A stretch of 64,000 nt of DNA, taken from Vitis vinifera (Eukaryota > Streptophyta > Magnoliopsida > Vitales > Vitaceae). Positions 11,830 through 24,370 of this stretch are shown here, in pieces (the stretch's first letter is position 1; the number at the start of each line of letters is the position of its first letter). The stretch lies in NCBI RefSeq assembly GCF_030704535.1, contig NC_081823.1, positions 24,433,501-24,497,500 of the forward strand. The letters are read 5' to 3'. A program made the translations under genes and the position numbers. Under the pieces are notes generated by a model, which saw only the letters and a list, made by a program, of their open reading frames with translations, ran no database searches and had not been told where the DNA came from.

Positions 11830-12640
11830 AGAAATATTGTACTCTATTTGGAGTTATGATCTTATGATTCCATAATATAGAAAACCTTGAACATAAAGTA
11901 ATGGGTTAAGTTCGTATAAGTTATAGTGCACCTTATCAAAGGGAAATTCAAAGTCTTTAGTTGATAAAAAGAAATGGAGTTTGTAGCTCTTCCTTATTTG
12001 ACAAATACTACATATTGATTTACCTTTTGTCTTAGATGATACCATTAATAATTGTTCTATCTCTTCTAGAAATTTTAAATATTTTACTTACATCATTTAT
12101 CATGTTCATCATGACACCTAAATTAGCATAAAAGGCGGGGTCAATTTTATCTTCACTTATTGTAGCCAATGCTTAAGGAATTTCTTTTGTGTGATGTAAA
12201 TAGTCAAACATGTTTTAACTATCTTTTGGAAATGATTAGTCTTGTTAAAAATTTGACAAACGATAATACCTCCAACTTTTGAGAGTTGTCACTTCTATCA
12301 TTCTAGTTGATTTGTTTTTCCATTGATTGTTGTCACACCATTTGTTTTTGTTATTCTAGTTTCCTCAATCATTGCCTCAAGATCTTCTTGCAGGAGTGAA
12401 AACTCTTCCTCTCTAATTAAAATTATTATCATGATTTCTTCTACCATGTTTGCTTAGAAAAACTTGCTCATGAATAATTTGATTTTTCCTATCTTCATCT
12501 TCATTGATTAGATTTCCTAATGTGATCATTAGAATGAATTAATTGAAAGATAGAGAAGGTGGTTTTGCAAGCATGAAAACCCGAAAAAAGTAGTATTTTG
12601 GTCGAAGTCCTCGAGGGAGTCGAAGCACCTTCTCAACATT
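11830..12640 (-). pseudogene. Ty1/copia gag and pre-integrase fragment (copy A)
   Basis: On the minus strand the 63-codon open frame at 12,045-11,854 reads C-S-I-C-Q-I-R-K-S-Y, typical of the end of the copia GAG-pre-integrase zinc region (CxxC-QxxK), followed by an FPFDKVHYNL segment like the start of the integrase core. Further left on that strand, near 12,255-12,225, C-Q-I-F-N-K-T-N-H resembles a Gag zinc knuckle. The rest is too decayed to read. A sister copy lies at 23,560-24,370, so this insertion predates the block duplication. Confidence 0.55.
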
Positions 12641-14480
12641 TTGCATTAGATTCTAAATAAGTACTAAGTTATCACTTATGCCTTTAAATTTTCAAAGATT
12701 TTCATCTATAGATAGAACCTCATGAGGAATCTATTATTTAAAAGGATTTCCTTTTCATAGGTAGCAATCATTTTGAGTCTAACAAGCCTCTCTAAGACTT
12801 CCTCTTTCATATTCCAAGAAGCTAGGGGTAAGAAGTCAATTTGATTGAGATATTGTATATCTTATTGACAACCTTTTTTTTTTATTCTTTTGAATCTTAA
12901 GTTTCTTTTGGTCATTTTCTACATTCAGGGAGATGATGGAATATGTCAAGATTCTAAAATGAAGGAAGAACTTTCAAGCACCCAAACATAAACTTTCAAG
13001 ATTTGTTCATTAATCAAAAGATGAAATGCTAGCAGTATACCAAAAAGAGGTTATTGGATTTCTATATTATTTCATTATTTTTATATAGACACTTTTCACT
13101 CAATTCCTAGTCCTTGCATTTTTCATGTTTAGAAATTTTCTTAGGTTAGGCTATTTTGCTATAGATATGATTGTTGCTAAGTTTATGCAAAAAAGCATGC
13201 AATAATTTCTTCCATAGTGATCTTGTTGCCTTCTTGAATAAGTGGATGTTTGATTTATGTGGAACTGTTGAACTCTTTAATTCAAGCATGGTATCAACAA
13301 TATATTTCAGGTTTTACATCTAACTGTTATCTCTTTTTTATGACTTGGTTTTTTATTTTCTTATATGGATATTGTAAGAGGTTATGCTCCTTTTTAATTC
13401 TATTTTCATGATTCTCATATGAATTAACACAAATGAAGGAAAGGTTTTTTTAATTAAGTTAATTTATTGATGTTGGAAAAATTAATTGTTAGTTATATTC
13501 TAACTTTACATGCTTGTTAAAATGATTAGACTAGTTAATTTAAAAATATATATCATTCTTGTAATAATTCACTATTAATTGTGTGGCTAAGTGATCATGT
13601 TCTTTCATGTTTTCTTTTCATATCAGGTTGATACTAAAGGGGTATTATTGAGAATGAGTTGAGCATTGTTCAATTTCTCAAGATAAATGTTCATAAGGTA
13701 TGGATGTCTGATGCATATAGAAAGAGTTAGTTCACTTGCTTAGTATCTATAATATGTACTCATTCTTGATGTTTGTGATTACTTAATTTCTATCTTTCAT
13801 CTTTTGGTGTCTTGCTTGTTAATTTATACCTTTACATTCAATTTGTTAAGAACTATTATACTCTATTTGAAGTTTGATTTTATGATTCTCATACACAAAA
13901 GAATACCAACAATTTGGGCAAGGACATGATACTAAATCATTTATCAATTTGGTTATCTATCTTTTCTCTAATTTCTTAAGCTTGGGAATCAAAATGCTTT
14001 GGAATACCAAGAAACAATGGGGATGAGTCTTTTCTTCATCATCTTGAGTTTTATTGATAGTCAACTTGTAGTATCATCCTTCATATTCCCTAAAGTACTC
14101 AAACTTGATAGTTTGAAATACTTAACTTGTTTACAAAAATATTCTTACTTCATGTTTAGGTTTTGTATATTTGAAAATTTAGTTATGTTAATTATTTTAT
14201 TATAGTCATGACCATTTTCATGTCAATGCAAAAGAGATAGTGGTGAAGACTAGCAAAATGTTACTCATACCTTGAACATAACTATAAGTTATTAACGGCT
14301 GGTGCACTGGAAATGTCTCTCCCTCCTCTACTGTCTTTAGTTAGAATAAAGGGTTCATATTATGTTTTCATTATTTAGTTTTGTAATTTCTACTTATCAT
14401 CCCACTTTTTGTCTCTTAATGATTTATCACTTAACAATCAAATTTTAAAAACATGTTCTTATAGGTGATAGTGCAATAAC
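12641..14480. other. No gene recognised (right part of duplication copy A)
   Basis: AT-rich. It contains spacer modules resembling 3700-3800 (near 13,140-13,330 and 14,150-14,300). The 68-codon open frame at 13,999-14,205 is conserved with 25,817-26,026, but both look like duplicated non-coding sequence. Confidence 0.45.
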
Positions 14481-15599
14481 ATGTTAAATTCATGAAAATT
14501 TTTCCAAATTGATATTCAAGGTTTAGTTTATCTTCAAGTGCCTTCTAGATGTGGCTTTTGTGTTTTATAAACCAAAACATTGATCTATGTTCTTTGTGGC
14601 TAAGGCTTGGTGTATTTTCAAGTACCTTGTGGTAGAAGCTTAGGCTTTCCTTCTCTTTCTTTTTGAGAAAATATATTGATGATTGCTAGAGGATTAGGTT
14701 GTCAAAATTCAATATTGTAGAAAATGTTTGGCGTTTTAAAATTATTTAATGAATTTGGTTGAGAAGTTACTTAATATAGAAAAACATATTTATTTGAGAA
14801 ACAGGGAAATAAAAATATTTTTTGCACTACTTGCCTTATGTTTGCATGATGTGTGCACACAAACAAATCATAGAATTAAGAATACAAATTGTTTGCTCTC
14901 ATTTTTATAAATTAATAAAACTATAACCAAAATGCAATGTAGCCAAGTCACATTTATTGTATTAGTCCTAAAATAATGTTTGAACTATGTTAACTAGTAA
15001 GTATTGGAAAAAGGAATTATGCCATCTTTATTTTCTATTTACCTGGTTTATAAAATCCTTAGATCAATAAAGTTTGAAATTTGTATGCAGTTAATTGCTA
15101 GAATTATAAATTTTTGTAATTATAATTATTTTTATGATTTTATTTTATTTTATTTATGTTTACATTTTTGTTTGAAAGTTTCTCATATATGTTAGTCTTT
15201 CTATCATTAATATAATAATTATCAAGATTATTCAAAAAGGATAGAGGACTAGTGGTATATTGTTCACATTTTATAAATATATGTTGACAATGTGGTCTTT
15301 AGGTTTACATTTTAAACTTTTTTCCTCACTATTTATCTTTTTATCATTTATTACATGGCAGTCAATTTCTAATACACAATGAGTCTTCTCTTCCCTTTTT
15401 CAAGACCATTCTTCTCATTTTCAAAGGTACTTACATTTAAAAAACTTAAGATAATGTTGAAGGGAGTTTCATTATGAGGACATATTACAACAACACTTGT
15501 TAATAATATTGTTTTATGAGTTGACATCCATGTCTATGCATTTACACTTAACAGGATTCATTATACAAGAGTATCTTATACATTGAACTCAATGCAAGT
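14481..15599. other. No gene recognised
   Basis: AT-rich sequence between the two block copies. The part near 14,500-14,560 resembles 8,560-8,600. Nothing else is identifiable. Confidence 0.45.
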
Positions 15600-16491
15600 T
15601 TAGAAAAATGATATTAGGTTGGGTTTAGGTTGAGAATTAGGTTGGGTTTGGCTATGGTTAAGTGTTTCTTAGGTTTGGTTTGGATCAGATTGAGCATCAA
15701 CCAAACTCAACTCACCCAAGTTGCAACCTTAATTTCCAAGAAATTGATATATATTCCATTTACAAATATTATTTTTTTTGGTTCGTATAGGCACGAGAAC
15801 ATCATGCTAAGTGCATAAGAAACATTTCCAAGTTGATATTTTGTTGTAGGTTAATCTTCAAGTGCCTTAGAGCTAAAACATTTTATATTATTAGGGTTTG
15901 ATGATTCTTGCACTAGTGCTTGGGTCTCATGTTGGATTTCAAATCAAGTGACTAATTAATCTTTTGAAAATATTTGATTGATATTATAACTAAATTGATA
16001 ATATTTTTTTATATATATTGGTAATTGATTTTAATGTCTTTTTAATTGTTCTATGAAATGTCTAACCTATTCTTGTTAGGGTCAAGGATGTGTTTGTTGC
16101 ACATGTTGGATCATATTTAACTTTTCACTATTAGTATTCCTTTAATAGAACTTCAATGCTAAAACTAAATCATTTGGGTTGTTGGTATAAGTTTACAATG
16201 AGTACAATACCTCTTGCAACTGAGATTGCCTTCAAGCCCATTGAAATTTTTGTGTTGTTACTAATTGATTCTTTGTTGCTGAAATATAATATGTGAAGTT
16301 ATCTTATAATCATATAACTAATAAAATTTGAATGTTATATGACATGTTTTATTATTTTAAAAAATTTAATGTTTTGTGAATTAAAGACCACCATGTTATC
16401 CATAACAAAAGTTTTCTATGGTTAAACTGTAATTGTTTTCTTGGTTAATGTGACAGTTTAACTGTGGAGTTCGGTTGAATATTCTTGAGTT

Positions 16492-16749
16492 TCATGCCTT
16501 GTGTATCTGATTTGTTTGCCAAGCTTCAATGATATTCACTACACTTGTGAGCTGTGTTTGTTTATAGTCTTCAACTCTAGAAAACTGATATTGGGGCCTA
16601 AGTTCATCGTAGGTAAGGAAATCAACCTTTATCATTAAGTTTAGTGAGTAAATGTATTCCTTCTTACCCCATAAAATAAAGTTTCTAAACCTTGCCTTAG
16701 ACATCATAACTCCATTACTATTTGTAAAGAAAATGATTAAGTTTTTCAT
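16492..16749 (-). other. Unidentified 85-codon open frame (copy B)
   Basis: Contains YDELRPQYQFSRVEDYKQTQ and ends NQIHKA. The copy A counterpart has stops, so there is no sign of conservation by selection. No family is recognised and there is no promoter or splice evidence. Confidence 0.25.
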
Positions 16750-17369
16750 TTTATGTAGAAGTAAAAAAAAAAAAAAAAAAAGTGGTCATTTGGACACGAT
16801 TTGACATTGTTATTATTTTCTTTATAAATTAGATATCAATAATTTTTCAAAGTCCATATTTTATTTCCAGGATGTTCTTTTTATATGGATAGGTAATAGA
16901 TGGCTAAAGTGGAGAAAACTTACTTTTTTTTTAATTCAAGTACCTTCCACCAAATATTTAAGGTTTGTGTGTCAACCTCTCTTCCTATTTGTTGCTTCAT
17001 CTTTACTATTTTGAAGTCAAACAAAGAAAATGCTATCTTTAATACTCCTCATGCAAATAGGCTAGACATGCATGCTTGAATGCAATATTTTCTCTATTGT
17101 TTGTTTACTTTCTTGTCTTTATTCTATCCCACTTGTTAATGTTATTTAAAATCATTTTTGTGATGATTAATTATCGATTGTAAAAATACTTGGCTTAGCC
17201 AATTATTGAATTGAAATTAATTTAATATCATGAAAAATACCAAAAGAATAATGTTTAGTCTTACTTAAGGATTATTTACTATTTCAGAGTTAATTAATGT
17301 TGTCAAACTTGACAAGTTATGAATGGTTAACGGATACACATCACCAATATTTGTTTAAATTGAAGGGAT

Positions 17370-18070
17370 TGTGGATGAGAGAGGTTGCAACAACAAAGTC
17401 CTTGTCTTTCTCAATTAAATATCAGTTATTGTATATGTTGACATAATTTGCACTGCATTACTCAACATTTTTTCCATTACTTCCATTTCCTCAATTTTCC
17501 TAAACTAGAAATCAAATACTAAGGTAATTAGACATACTTATTTATGCCTTCATTTCCTTGTCTTTCTCACTTACTTATCAATGGATTCCCTAACATCAAA
17601 TCCTTCCCACTGCCTTTAGCTCCTTGTCTTGCTCACATAGACATCAATAAGTGCCCTAACTTGACATCTTTCACAATGCATTCATAATAGAAGTTGTTCT
17701 ATTTTTGTTTTTCATTAATGCCTCTATCTATTTAGGATATACATGATTTGATATCTTTTCTAAAAGGAGGCTTAGCTTCAATATTTTACCACTCTCCAAA
17801 CTCTCACAATTAGGAACTATCATGGTTTGGTAACATTACTATATTGGATCTAAAACCTTCAATCACTTACCGAGCTTCAAACTTATCACTATCTAGAATT
17901 GATTTCACTAACAAAAGTGATACATTCTCTCAAAAATCTTATAAGACTCAAAATGTATCATTTTCCACATCTATTAGAAAGATACCAAAAGAAAACAATT
18001 GAAGATTGGTCCAAGATTTCTTATGTCCCACAAAATGATATTTAGCTAAGATTAGATTGATAAAGAATGT
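17370..18070 (+). pseudogene. LRR relic in duplication copy B
   Basis: Sister of 10,080-10,760, with the same order of degenerate LRR pieces (LSQLNISYC, PSFPCLSHLLIN, DINKCPNLTSF) and a KKTIEDWSKIS-like tail near 17,985-18,030. It has many stops. Confidence 0.65.
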
Positions 18071-18140
18071 CATTTCAGGTATGAAATTCCAATCTTTCTT
18101 TTCATTTTTTATGGATTTATTTATTTTAAAACCATATATA

Positions 18141-18400
18141 TGTTGAAAGTAAGAACTATAAAGCTATGAACTCATACAAATCTAGAATAACATTCCCAGT
18201 TTTATTGAACACTTATTGGTGGCTTATATAGCCTTACAAGACAAGGAATTAGAAAAACATTGCAGCCCACATCTTATACCTAAAGACATGGTATTAGTTA
18301 CTAAAAGAATCAAAACCTATCTACTGGTTCCTAACTAATAGGAACTTATCAACAGAACTTTCACAAAGCCAAACTTAATAGAAACAAATAAATCCCAACA
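18141..18400 (-). repeat. 3' LTR of the minus-strand copia (260 bp)
   Basis: Direct repeat of 22,562-22,822, with TG...CA ends. It contains ctatataag on the minus strand, a TATA-like motif. Confidence 0.92.
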
Positions 18401-18416
18401 ATAATTCCTCCCATAA
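18401..18416 (-). other. Polypurine tract of the minus-strand copia
   Basis: Read on the minus strand, a purine-rich run gggaggaattat lies directly before the 3' LTR, where plus-strand DNA synthesis is primed in copia elements. Confidence 0.7.
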
Positions 18417-18433
18417 ACTAAAACAATATGCAT

Positions 18434-21400
18434 TCAGTTTAAGTTTGGTACCTCACATACCCCAAGCTTCTCACGCAACTTCAAGAACACTTCAAGCTTC
18501 AGTGGCTTTGTCAGGATATCAACCACTTGATCATTGGTGCCACAATGAACCAACTTCACTACTTCCTCCTTAGTGAGGTCCCTCAAGAAATGGAACCTCA
18601 CATCTATATGCTTGCTCCTACCATGCATAACCGGATTCTTGGATAACTTGATCATTGAACTGTTGTCACACATAATAGTAGTACACTTACTCTGTGAGTG
18701 CCCAATCTTTTCTAACACTCTCCTCATCCATATACATTGACAAGCACAGAAAGCTGTTACCACAAATTTTGCTTCAGTGGTACACAAAGTCACCACTGGT
18801 TGCTTCTTTGAGGCCCAAGAAACTGCTATGCCACTCAATAAAAACACATAACCAGATGTGCTCTTCTTATCATCAGTGTCTCCAGCATAATCGCTGTCAG
18901 TGTAAGCCAATAGTTCTTCAACATCTTCTCATCTCTTATAAAACACACCCAACTCCACAATTCCTTTTAAATAACGAAGAACTCTCTTTGTTGCTTGCAT
19001 ATGTAGGTCAGTAGGATTGGCTATATACCTGCTCAAGAGACATACTACGTACGTTAAATTAGGTCTTGTTGTAGTAATGTACATGAGACTCCCAATTAAT
19101 TGCTTATAAACTGTAGCATCAATCCTAGCACCTTCTCCTTCCTCTGATAGCTTGAAACCGGGCACAATAGGATTCTCCACTGAATTGGCATTTTGTAAAC
19201 CAAACTTCTCAAGTAATTCACAAGCATACTTCTTCTGACTTAAGAAGATACCCTCTGAAGTTTGCAAAACTTCAACACCAAGGAAGTACTTCATCTTCCC
19301 TAAATCTATCATATCAAACTCATCCTTCATGGAACTCTTGAAGCTTTCAAACATGCATGCATCATTCCCAATAAAGATTAAGTCATCCACATACAAACTC
19401 ACAATTAAGAACCTCTTACCTCCTTCTTCTATTTTGACAAAGAGAGTGTGCTCGTAATCACATCGTTCAAATCCCTCATTAACAAAATAAGCTTCAATTC
19501 TGCTATACCAAGCACGTGGTGCTTGCTTCAACCCATATAATGCCTTCTTAAGCTTGTAGACCTTTTTTTCTTCACCCTTTCGAATATAACCTAGTGGTTG
19601 CTCCACATACACATCTTCTTTCAACTCACCATGAAGAAACACACTTTTGACGTCTAATTGATACACACTCCATCCCTTTTGTGCTGCTAGGGCTAGAACC
19701 ATCTGAATTGTGTCCCACCTTGCTACTGGAGCAAAGACTTCATTATAATCAATTCCTTGTCGCTGAGCATAACTTTTAGCTACCAACTGGGCTTTGCACT
19801 TATCAACCTCACCCTTTTCATTCAATTTGGTCTTAAAAACCCACTTCACACCAATCTTCTTAGCACCTTTAGGCAAAGTAGTAAGCTGCTAGGTTTTATT
19901 CTTCTCAATTGCTTCAATTTCCAAGTCCATGGTCCTTCTCCATTTCACATCCCTCTTAGCTTCTTCAAAAGATCCCGGATCTTCATGAGAGATAAACATT
20001 GCAAGATTATTCACATCTGCATCTTCTGACAGTTCTTCACCTGTTACATAGTCCTGCAAGTAAGGAGGTGCTCTTCGAATCCTTGTTTCATCTTGAACTG
20101 GTGCAACTTCATTGGATGATTCAATCGATGTTGGAGTTGTTGCTTCTGCTTCTTGATTTGTAACCACTACTTCAATACATTCCACAACTTATTCTTCACT
20201 CTCAGAGAAAGCATCTTCACCTTCAACACTATCTTCCCAGACCAGTATATCACGCTTCACTTCTTTAGTTGTCCTCCCCCAATTCCAACCTTTATCCTCT
20301 TCGAAACTCACATTTCTGCTCACTATAATTCTTCTAGTAGCTGGATCAAACAACCGATAAGCTTTAGATTCATGACTTACTCCAAGTAAGACACACTAAA
20401 GACTTTTATCATCCAATTTTGTTCTCTTCTGATCTGGCACATGTACATGAGCTAGGCACCCAAAAACCCTTAAGTAGTCCACTTTGGGTTTAACTCCACT
20501 CCACATCTCTTCTGGGGTCTTGTCTTTCACTACCAATGTTGGACTCCTGTTGAGAACATGCACTATCCATCTTGCAGCTTCTAGCCAGAATGCTTTTGGC
20601 ACTTGTTTGTCACAAAGCATGCACTGAACCATATTCATGATAGTTTGATTTTTGCGTTCAGCTACCCCATTTTTTTGTGGGGTATAAGATGTTGTCAGCT
20701 GCCTGCTTATACCATTGATTCTACAAAACTCATTAAACTCATTGGAGGTGAATTCTCCTCCTCTATCAGTGCTTAAACAATAGATAAGTTCACTCGACTC
20801 CTTCTCAACCAAGCTCTTACAGTTTTTGAAAGTTGTAAATGTTTCAGACTTTGCAACCAAAAAATATATCCATACCTTTTTACTAAAATCATCGATGAAG
20901 GTTATAATATACCTTTTGCTACTGTTGGATTCAGGAGTAATAGGGCCACATATATCAGCATGAACGAGCTGCAATTTTCGGGAAGCTCTCCACTGACTCT
21001 TCTTTGGAATAGCATTTCCGTGTTGCTTTCCCACAAAGCATTCATTGCAAGCTATAGTTGACGCTCTGAGAAGTGGAAGACCCTTCACCATCTCTTTGTA
21101 TTGCAAAGTCCTCAACCCTTTGTAACTCAAATGCCCAAACCTACGGTGCCACAACTTTGAATTATCTTCTGTGACTGTTTACAGGCATGTCGAGGTCTCA
21201 AGCACCACATTAGCCAATAACACAAACATCCGATTTGTTGTCATTTTTGTCTGCATAATCAATCCTCTTCTAGGGTGGTATAACTTACATTCCCCATTTT
21301 GTATAATTATAGCTAAACCCCTTTCTTGAAGTTGCCTTATACTCAGCAAATTATTCTTCAAAGCAAGAACATAGTAAACATCAGTGACTACCTAAGTTGA

Positions 21401-22447
21401 GCCATTAATCTCAAGTCGGATGTTGCCTTTGCCCATCACTCCCATCCTTGTATTATTGCCGAGCTTCACAGAGTGTTTGAAAGCCTCATCAATGTTAGAG
21501 AACCACTGCTTGTTCCCGCACATGTGATTGTTGCAACCTGAGTCGAGGAACCACACATCTTCTCGTTTCGAGTTGTTGACTTCAACATAAGACATGAGGA
21601 ACATCTCTTCTTCTTCATCTAACTCAGTATAGTTTGCACTCTTCTCCCAACTAGGACATTCGTATTGGAAGTGCCCTAGTTTGTGGCATTTAAAACACTC
21701 CAGTGTGGCCTTGTTTGCAAAGTAACTTCCTCTGCCTCTCCCGCGGCCTCGAACATAACTTTGACCTCTGCCTCTTCCTTCATACCTTTCTCCATACAAA
21801 ACCTTTAAAGCTTGTTCATCCCTTGCATTTCCATTATGACAATTCATTCTCTGTTCATGAACCAAAAGGCTGCTTTGAAGCTCGTCAATGGTCATCGTGT
21901 CCACATTATTGGACTCTTCTATTGAGCATACCTCATAGTCGAACCTGGGAGTCATCGATCTCAAGATTTTCCCCACAATCACGTTTTGCCCCATTCTTTC
22001 TTCATGTACTTTCATCTTGTTTGCAATAGTCAAAGCTCTGGCAAAGTACTCATCAACCTTCTCACCCTCTTTCATCTATAGGATCTCAAACTCTTTTCTA
22101 AGGGCTTGTAGTTGAGCTCGTTTAACTCTGGTGGAGCCCTGATACTTCTGCCTCATTGAATCCCATGTACTCTTTGTTGTGTTCTTATCAAGAATTGTCT
22201 CCATAATGGTCCTATCAATCGATTGAAACATGTAGTTCTTGATCTTCATATCATTTAGCCTCACCTCTTCAACTTCTTTTCTTTATGCTTGAGTAGGCGT
22301 TGATCCTTCGACTATTGAAGGAATTCCATTTTCTACTATGCTCCAGTACTTCTTTGAATGGAGAAAATTCTCCATTAACATGGCCCAATGGTCATAATAA
22401 TCATCAAATCTTGGAATTGCCGGATGAGCAAAGTTTTCTGTCGCCAT
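18434..22447 (-). pseudogene. Copia gag-pol polyprotein with eight in-frame stops
   Basis: All pieces lie in a single frame of 1338 codons from the ATG at 22,447 to the stop at 18,434; no frameshift was found. Domains in order: Gag N-terminus; zinc knuckle CFKCHKLGHFQYEC (about 21,700-21,660); protease with intact D-S-G (near 21,545); GAG-pre-integrase (LWHRRFGHLSY, C-x2-C); integrase core (HADICGP, DRGGEF, NGVAERKN); RT with YVDD at 19,393-19,382; RNase H starting TDSDYAGDTDD. In-frame stops are at 22,285, 22,078, 21,394, 21,181, 20,398, 20,191, 19,891 and 18,931 (first base on the minus strand). Most can be explained by a single C-to-T or G-to-A change. The element is defective but well preserved. 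Confidence 0.92.
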
Positions 22448-22544
22448 GTTCACTCACTCCACCTTCCTTTCTTCTCTATTCTCTCTTCTCACACTCTGTA
22501 AGAAATCTGTAGTTTCTTACTTTCTTCAATCAGGCCTCTTAGCG

Positions 22545-22558
22545 GAGCTCTGATACCA
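22545..22558 (-). other. Primer-binding site of the minus-strand copia
   Basis: On the minus strand this reads tggtatcagagctc, three bases inside the 5' LTR. It is complementary to the 3' end of initiator tRNA-Met. Confidence 0.9.
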
Positions 22559-22561
22559 GAT

Positions 22562-22822
22562 TGTTGAAAGCAAGAACTATAAAGCTATGAACTCATACAA
22601 ATCTGGAATAACATCCCCTGTTTTATTGAACACTTACTGGTGGCTTATATAGCTTTACAAGATAAGGAATTAGAAAAATATTGTATCCCACGTCTTATAC
22701 CTAAAGACATGGTATTAGTTACTAAAAGAGTCAAAACCTATCTACTGGTTCCTAACTAATAGGAACTTATTAACAGAACTTTGACAAAGCCAAACCTTAA
22801 CAGAAACAAATAAATCCCAACA
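22562..22822 (-). repeat. 5' LTR of the minus-strand copia (261 bp)
   Basis: Direct repeat of 18,141-18,400. On the minus strand it carries ctatataag at 22,652-22,644, a likely promoter TATA box for the element. Confidence 0.92.
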
Positions 22823-22827
22823 GTATA

Positions 22828-23559
22828 ATCCTTTGTTTTCATTTTGCCTTGGTAAAATGCTTAGATCAATAAGTTTTGAAAGTTTTGCATCTTCAAATTA
22901 CTAACTGCTAATGATATGTAGCAACCTAATCATGTATGTTACTTTCAATATTGCATTCTAAGAGTTTGGGACATGCCAAGGTTTGATTTAATAATTATTT
23001 CTTTCACGTTTTTAAATTGGAAATCATTGTTTGTTCAGGTTCATTGCCCAAGCTTAAAGTCTTTGCCATAAGGAAACAAACTTTTGATAGGCCTAATGAT
23101 TTCTCATGGCTAATTCATATCTACTAGATGTTTGATACCGAAAGAACTTTTGCTCTATTATAAATTTAGGTTTGTTTGCCATATATTTTATGTTCAAATT
23201 TGTTAAAATGATTAAACTAGTTAATTTTGAAATTTATAACATGTTTATAATAATTCATTATTGATTGTTTGCACTCATTATGTTACTTGATGTTTTCTTC
23301 TTATACCAGACTTATACTAAAAGGATAATGTTGAGAATTGGCATAATACAATTCAATATTCCCACTATAAATGTTCACAAGTTATGGATAGCTAATGCAT
23401 AAGGATAAAGTTATTTCATTTGCATGTTGTATGGAAGGTTGATGCATATGGAAAGAGTAAGATCAATTTGTTGTTGTCTATAATATATATGATTACTTCG
23501 TCTCTTTCTTTGTTCAGTGTCATGCTCAATAACTTATAATTTTTCATTTAATTTGTTAA
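22828..23559. other. Continuation of duplication copy B, no gene
   Basis: Matches 10,872-11,830 of copy A, with one instead of two units of the local tandem repeat. It is AT-rich without coding signal. Confidence 0.55.
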
Positions 23560-24370
23560 GAAATACTATACTCTATTTGAAGTTATGATCTTATGATTCT
23601 CATAATATAGAAAACCTTGAACATAATGTAATGGGTCAGGTTCCCATAAGTCATAATGCACCTTATCAAGGGGAAATTTGAAGTTTTTAGTTGATAAAGA
23701 AAAACAAAATTTGTAACTCTTCCTAATTTGACAACTACTACATATTGATTTATCTTTTGTCTTTACTAATATCATCGATAAATGTTCTATTTCTTGTAAA
23801 AAATTTAAATATTTTACCGATATCATTTATCATGTTCACCTTGGCATAGGCAAGGTCATTTCGTCTTCATAGACTTATTGTAGTCAATGCTTGGGGAATT
23901 TCTTTTAAGCTATATGAATAGTCAAACATGTTTTAACAATCTTTTGGAAGTGATTAGTTTTATTAAAAATTTGACAAACAATAATACCTCCAGCTTTTGA
24001 GAGTTGTCAATTCTATCATTCTAGTTGAGTTGTTTTTCCATTGATTGTTGTCATGTCATTTGTTTTTGTTATTCTACTTGCCTCAACCATTACCTTGAAA
24101 TCTTTCGCATGAGTGAAAACTCTTCCTCTCTAATTAAAATGATTGCCATTATTTTTTCTACTGTGTTTGCTTAGAAAGACTTGCTCATGAATAATTTAAT
24201 TTTTCCTATCTCTAGCTTCATTGATTAGCATTTCTTAATGTGATCATTAGGATGAATTAATTGGAAGATAGATAAGGTGGTTTTGCAAGCATGAAAACCT
24301 GAAAAAACTTGTATTTCGGTCCAAGTCTTGAAGGGAGTTGAAGCACCTTATCAAAATCTTGCATTTGTTT
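23560..24370 (-). pseudogene. Ty1/copia gag and pre-integrase fragment (copy B)
   Basis: Sister of 11,830-12,640. The 86-codon open frame at 23,826-23,566 reads CSSCQIRKSYKFCFSLSTKN and then FPLDKVHYDLWEPDPL, closely matching the junction of the copia GAG-pre-integrase zinc region and the integrase core. Upstream on this strand (near 23,980) the same NKTNH-like knuckle remains. It is a fragment only, without protease or RT. Confidence 0.6.

Larger units (their letters stand above)
8340..14480. repeat. Segmental duplication, copy A (about 6.1 kb)
   Basis: It matches 15,600-26,340 along its length once the 4.68-kb copia inserted in that copy is removed. By eye, 8340-10870 pairs with 15,610-18,140 and 10,872-14,460 with 22,823-26,330. 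Shared landmarks are a gttggg-rich start, a degenerate LRR relic, a minus-strand copia fragment and the ctttggaatac region near 13,990 and 25,865. There is no intact gene inside. Confidence 0.8.
18141..22822 (-). mobile_element. Complete Ty1/copia retrotransposon, minus strand, inactivated
   Basis: A 4682-bp element with LTRs of 260 and 261 bp beginning TGTTGAAAG and ending CCCAACA. TSDs are atata (18,136-18,140) and gtata (22,823-22,827), one base apart. In element orientation the order is 5' LTR (22,822-22,562), PBS, gag-pol (22,447-18,434), PPT, 3' LTR (18,400-18,141). The domain order protease, integrase, RT, RNase H defines copia. The LTRs differ by about 15 substitutions and one indel by eye (roughly 6%), mostly transitions, giving an insertion of moderate age. 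Confidence 0.93.
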
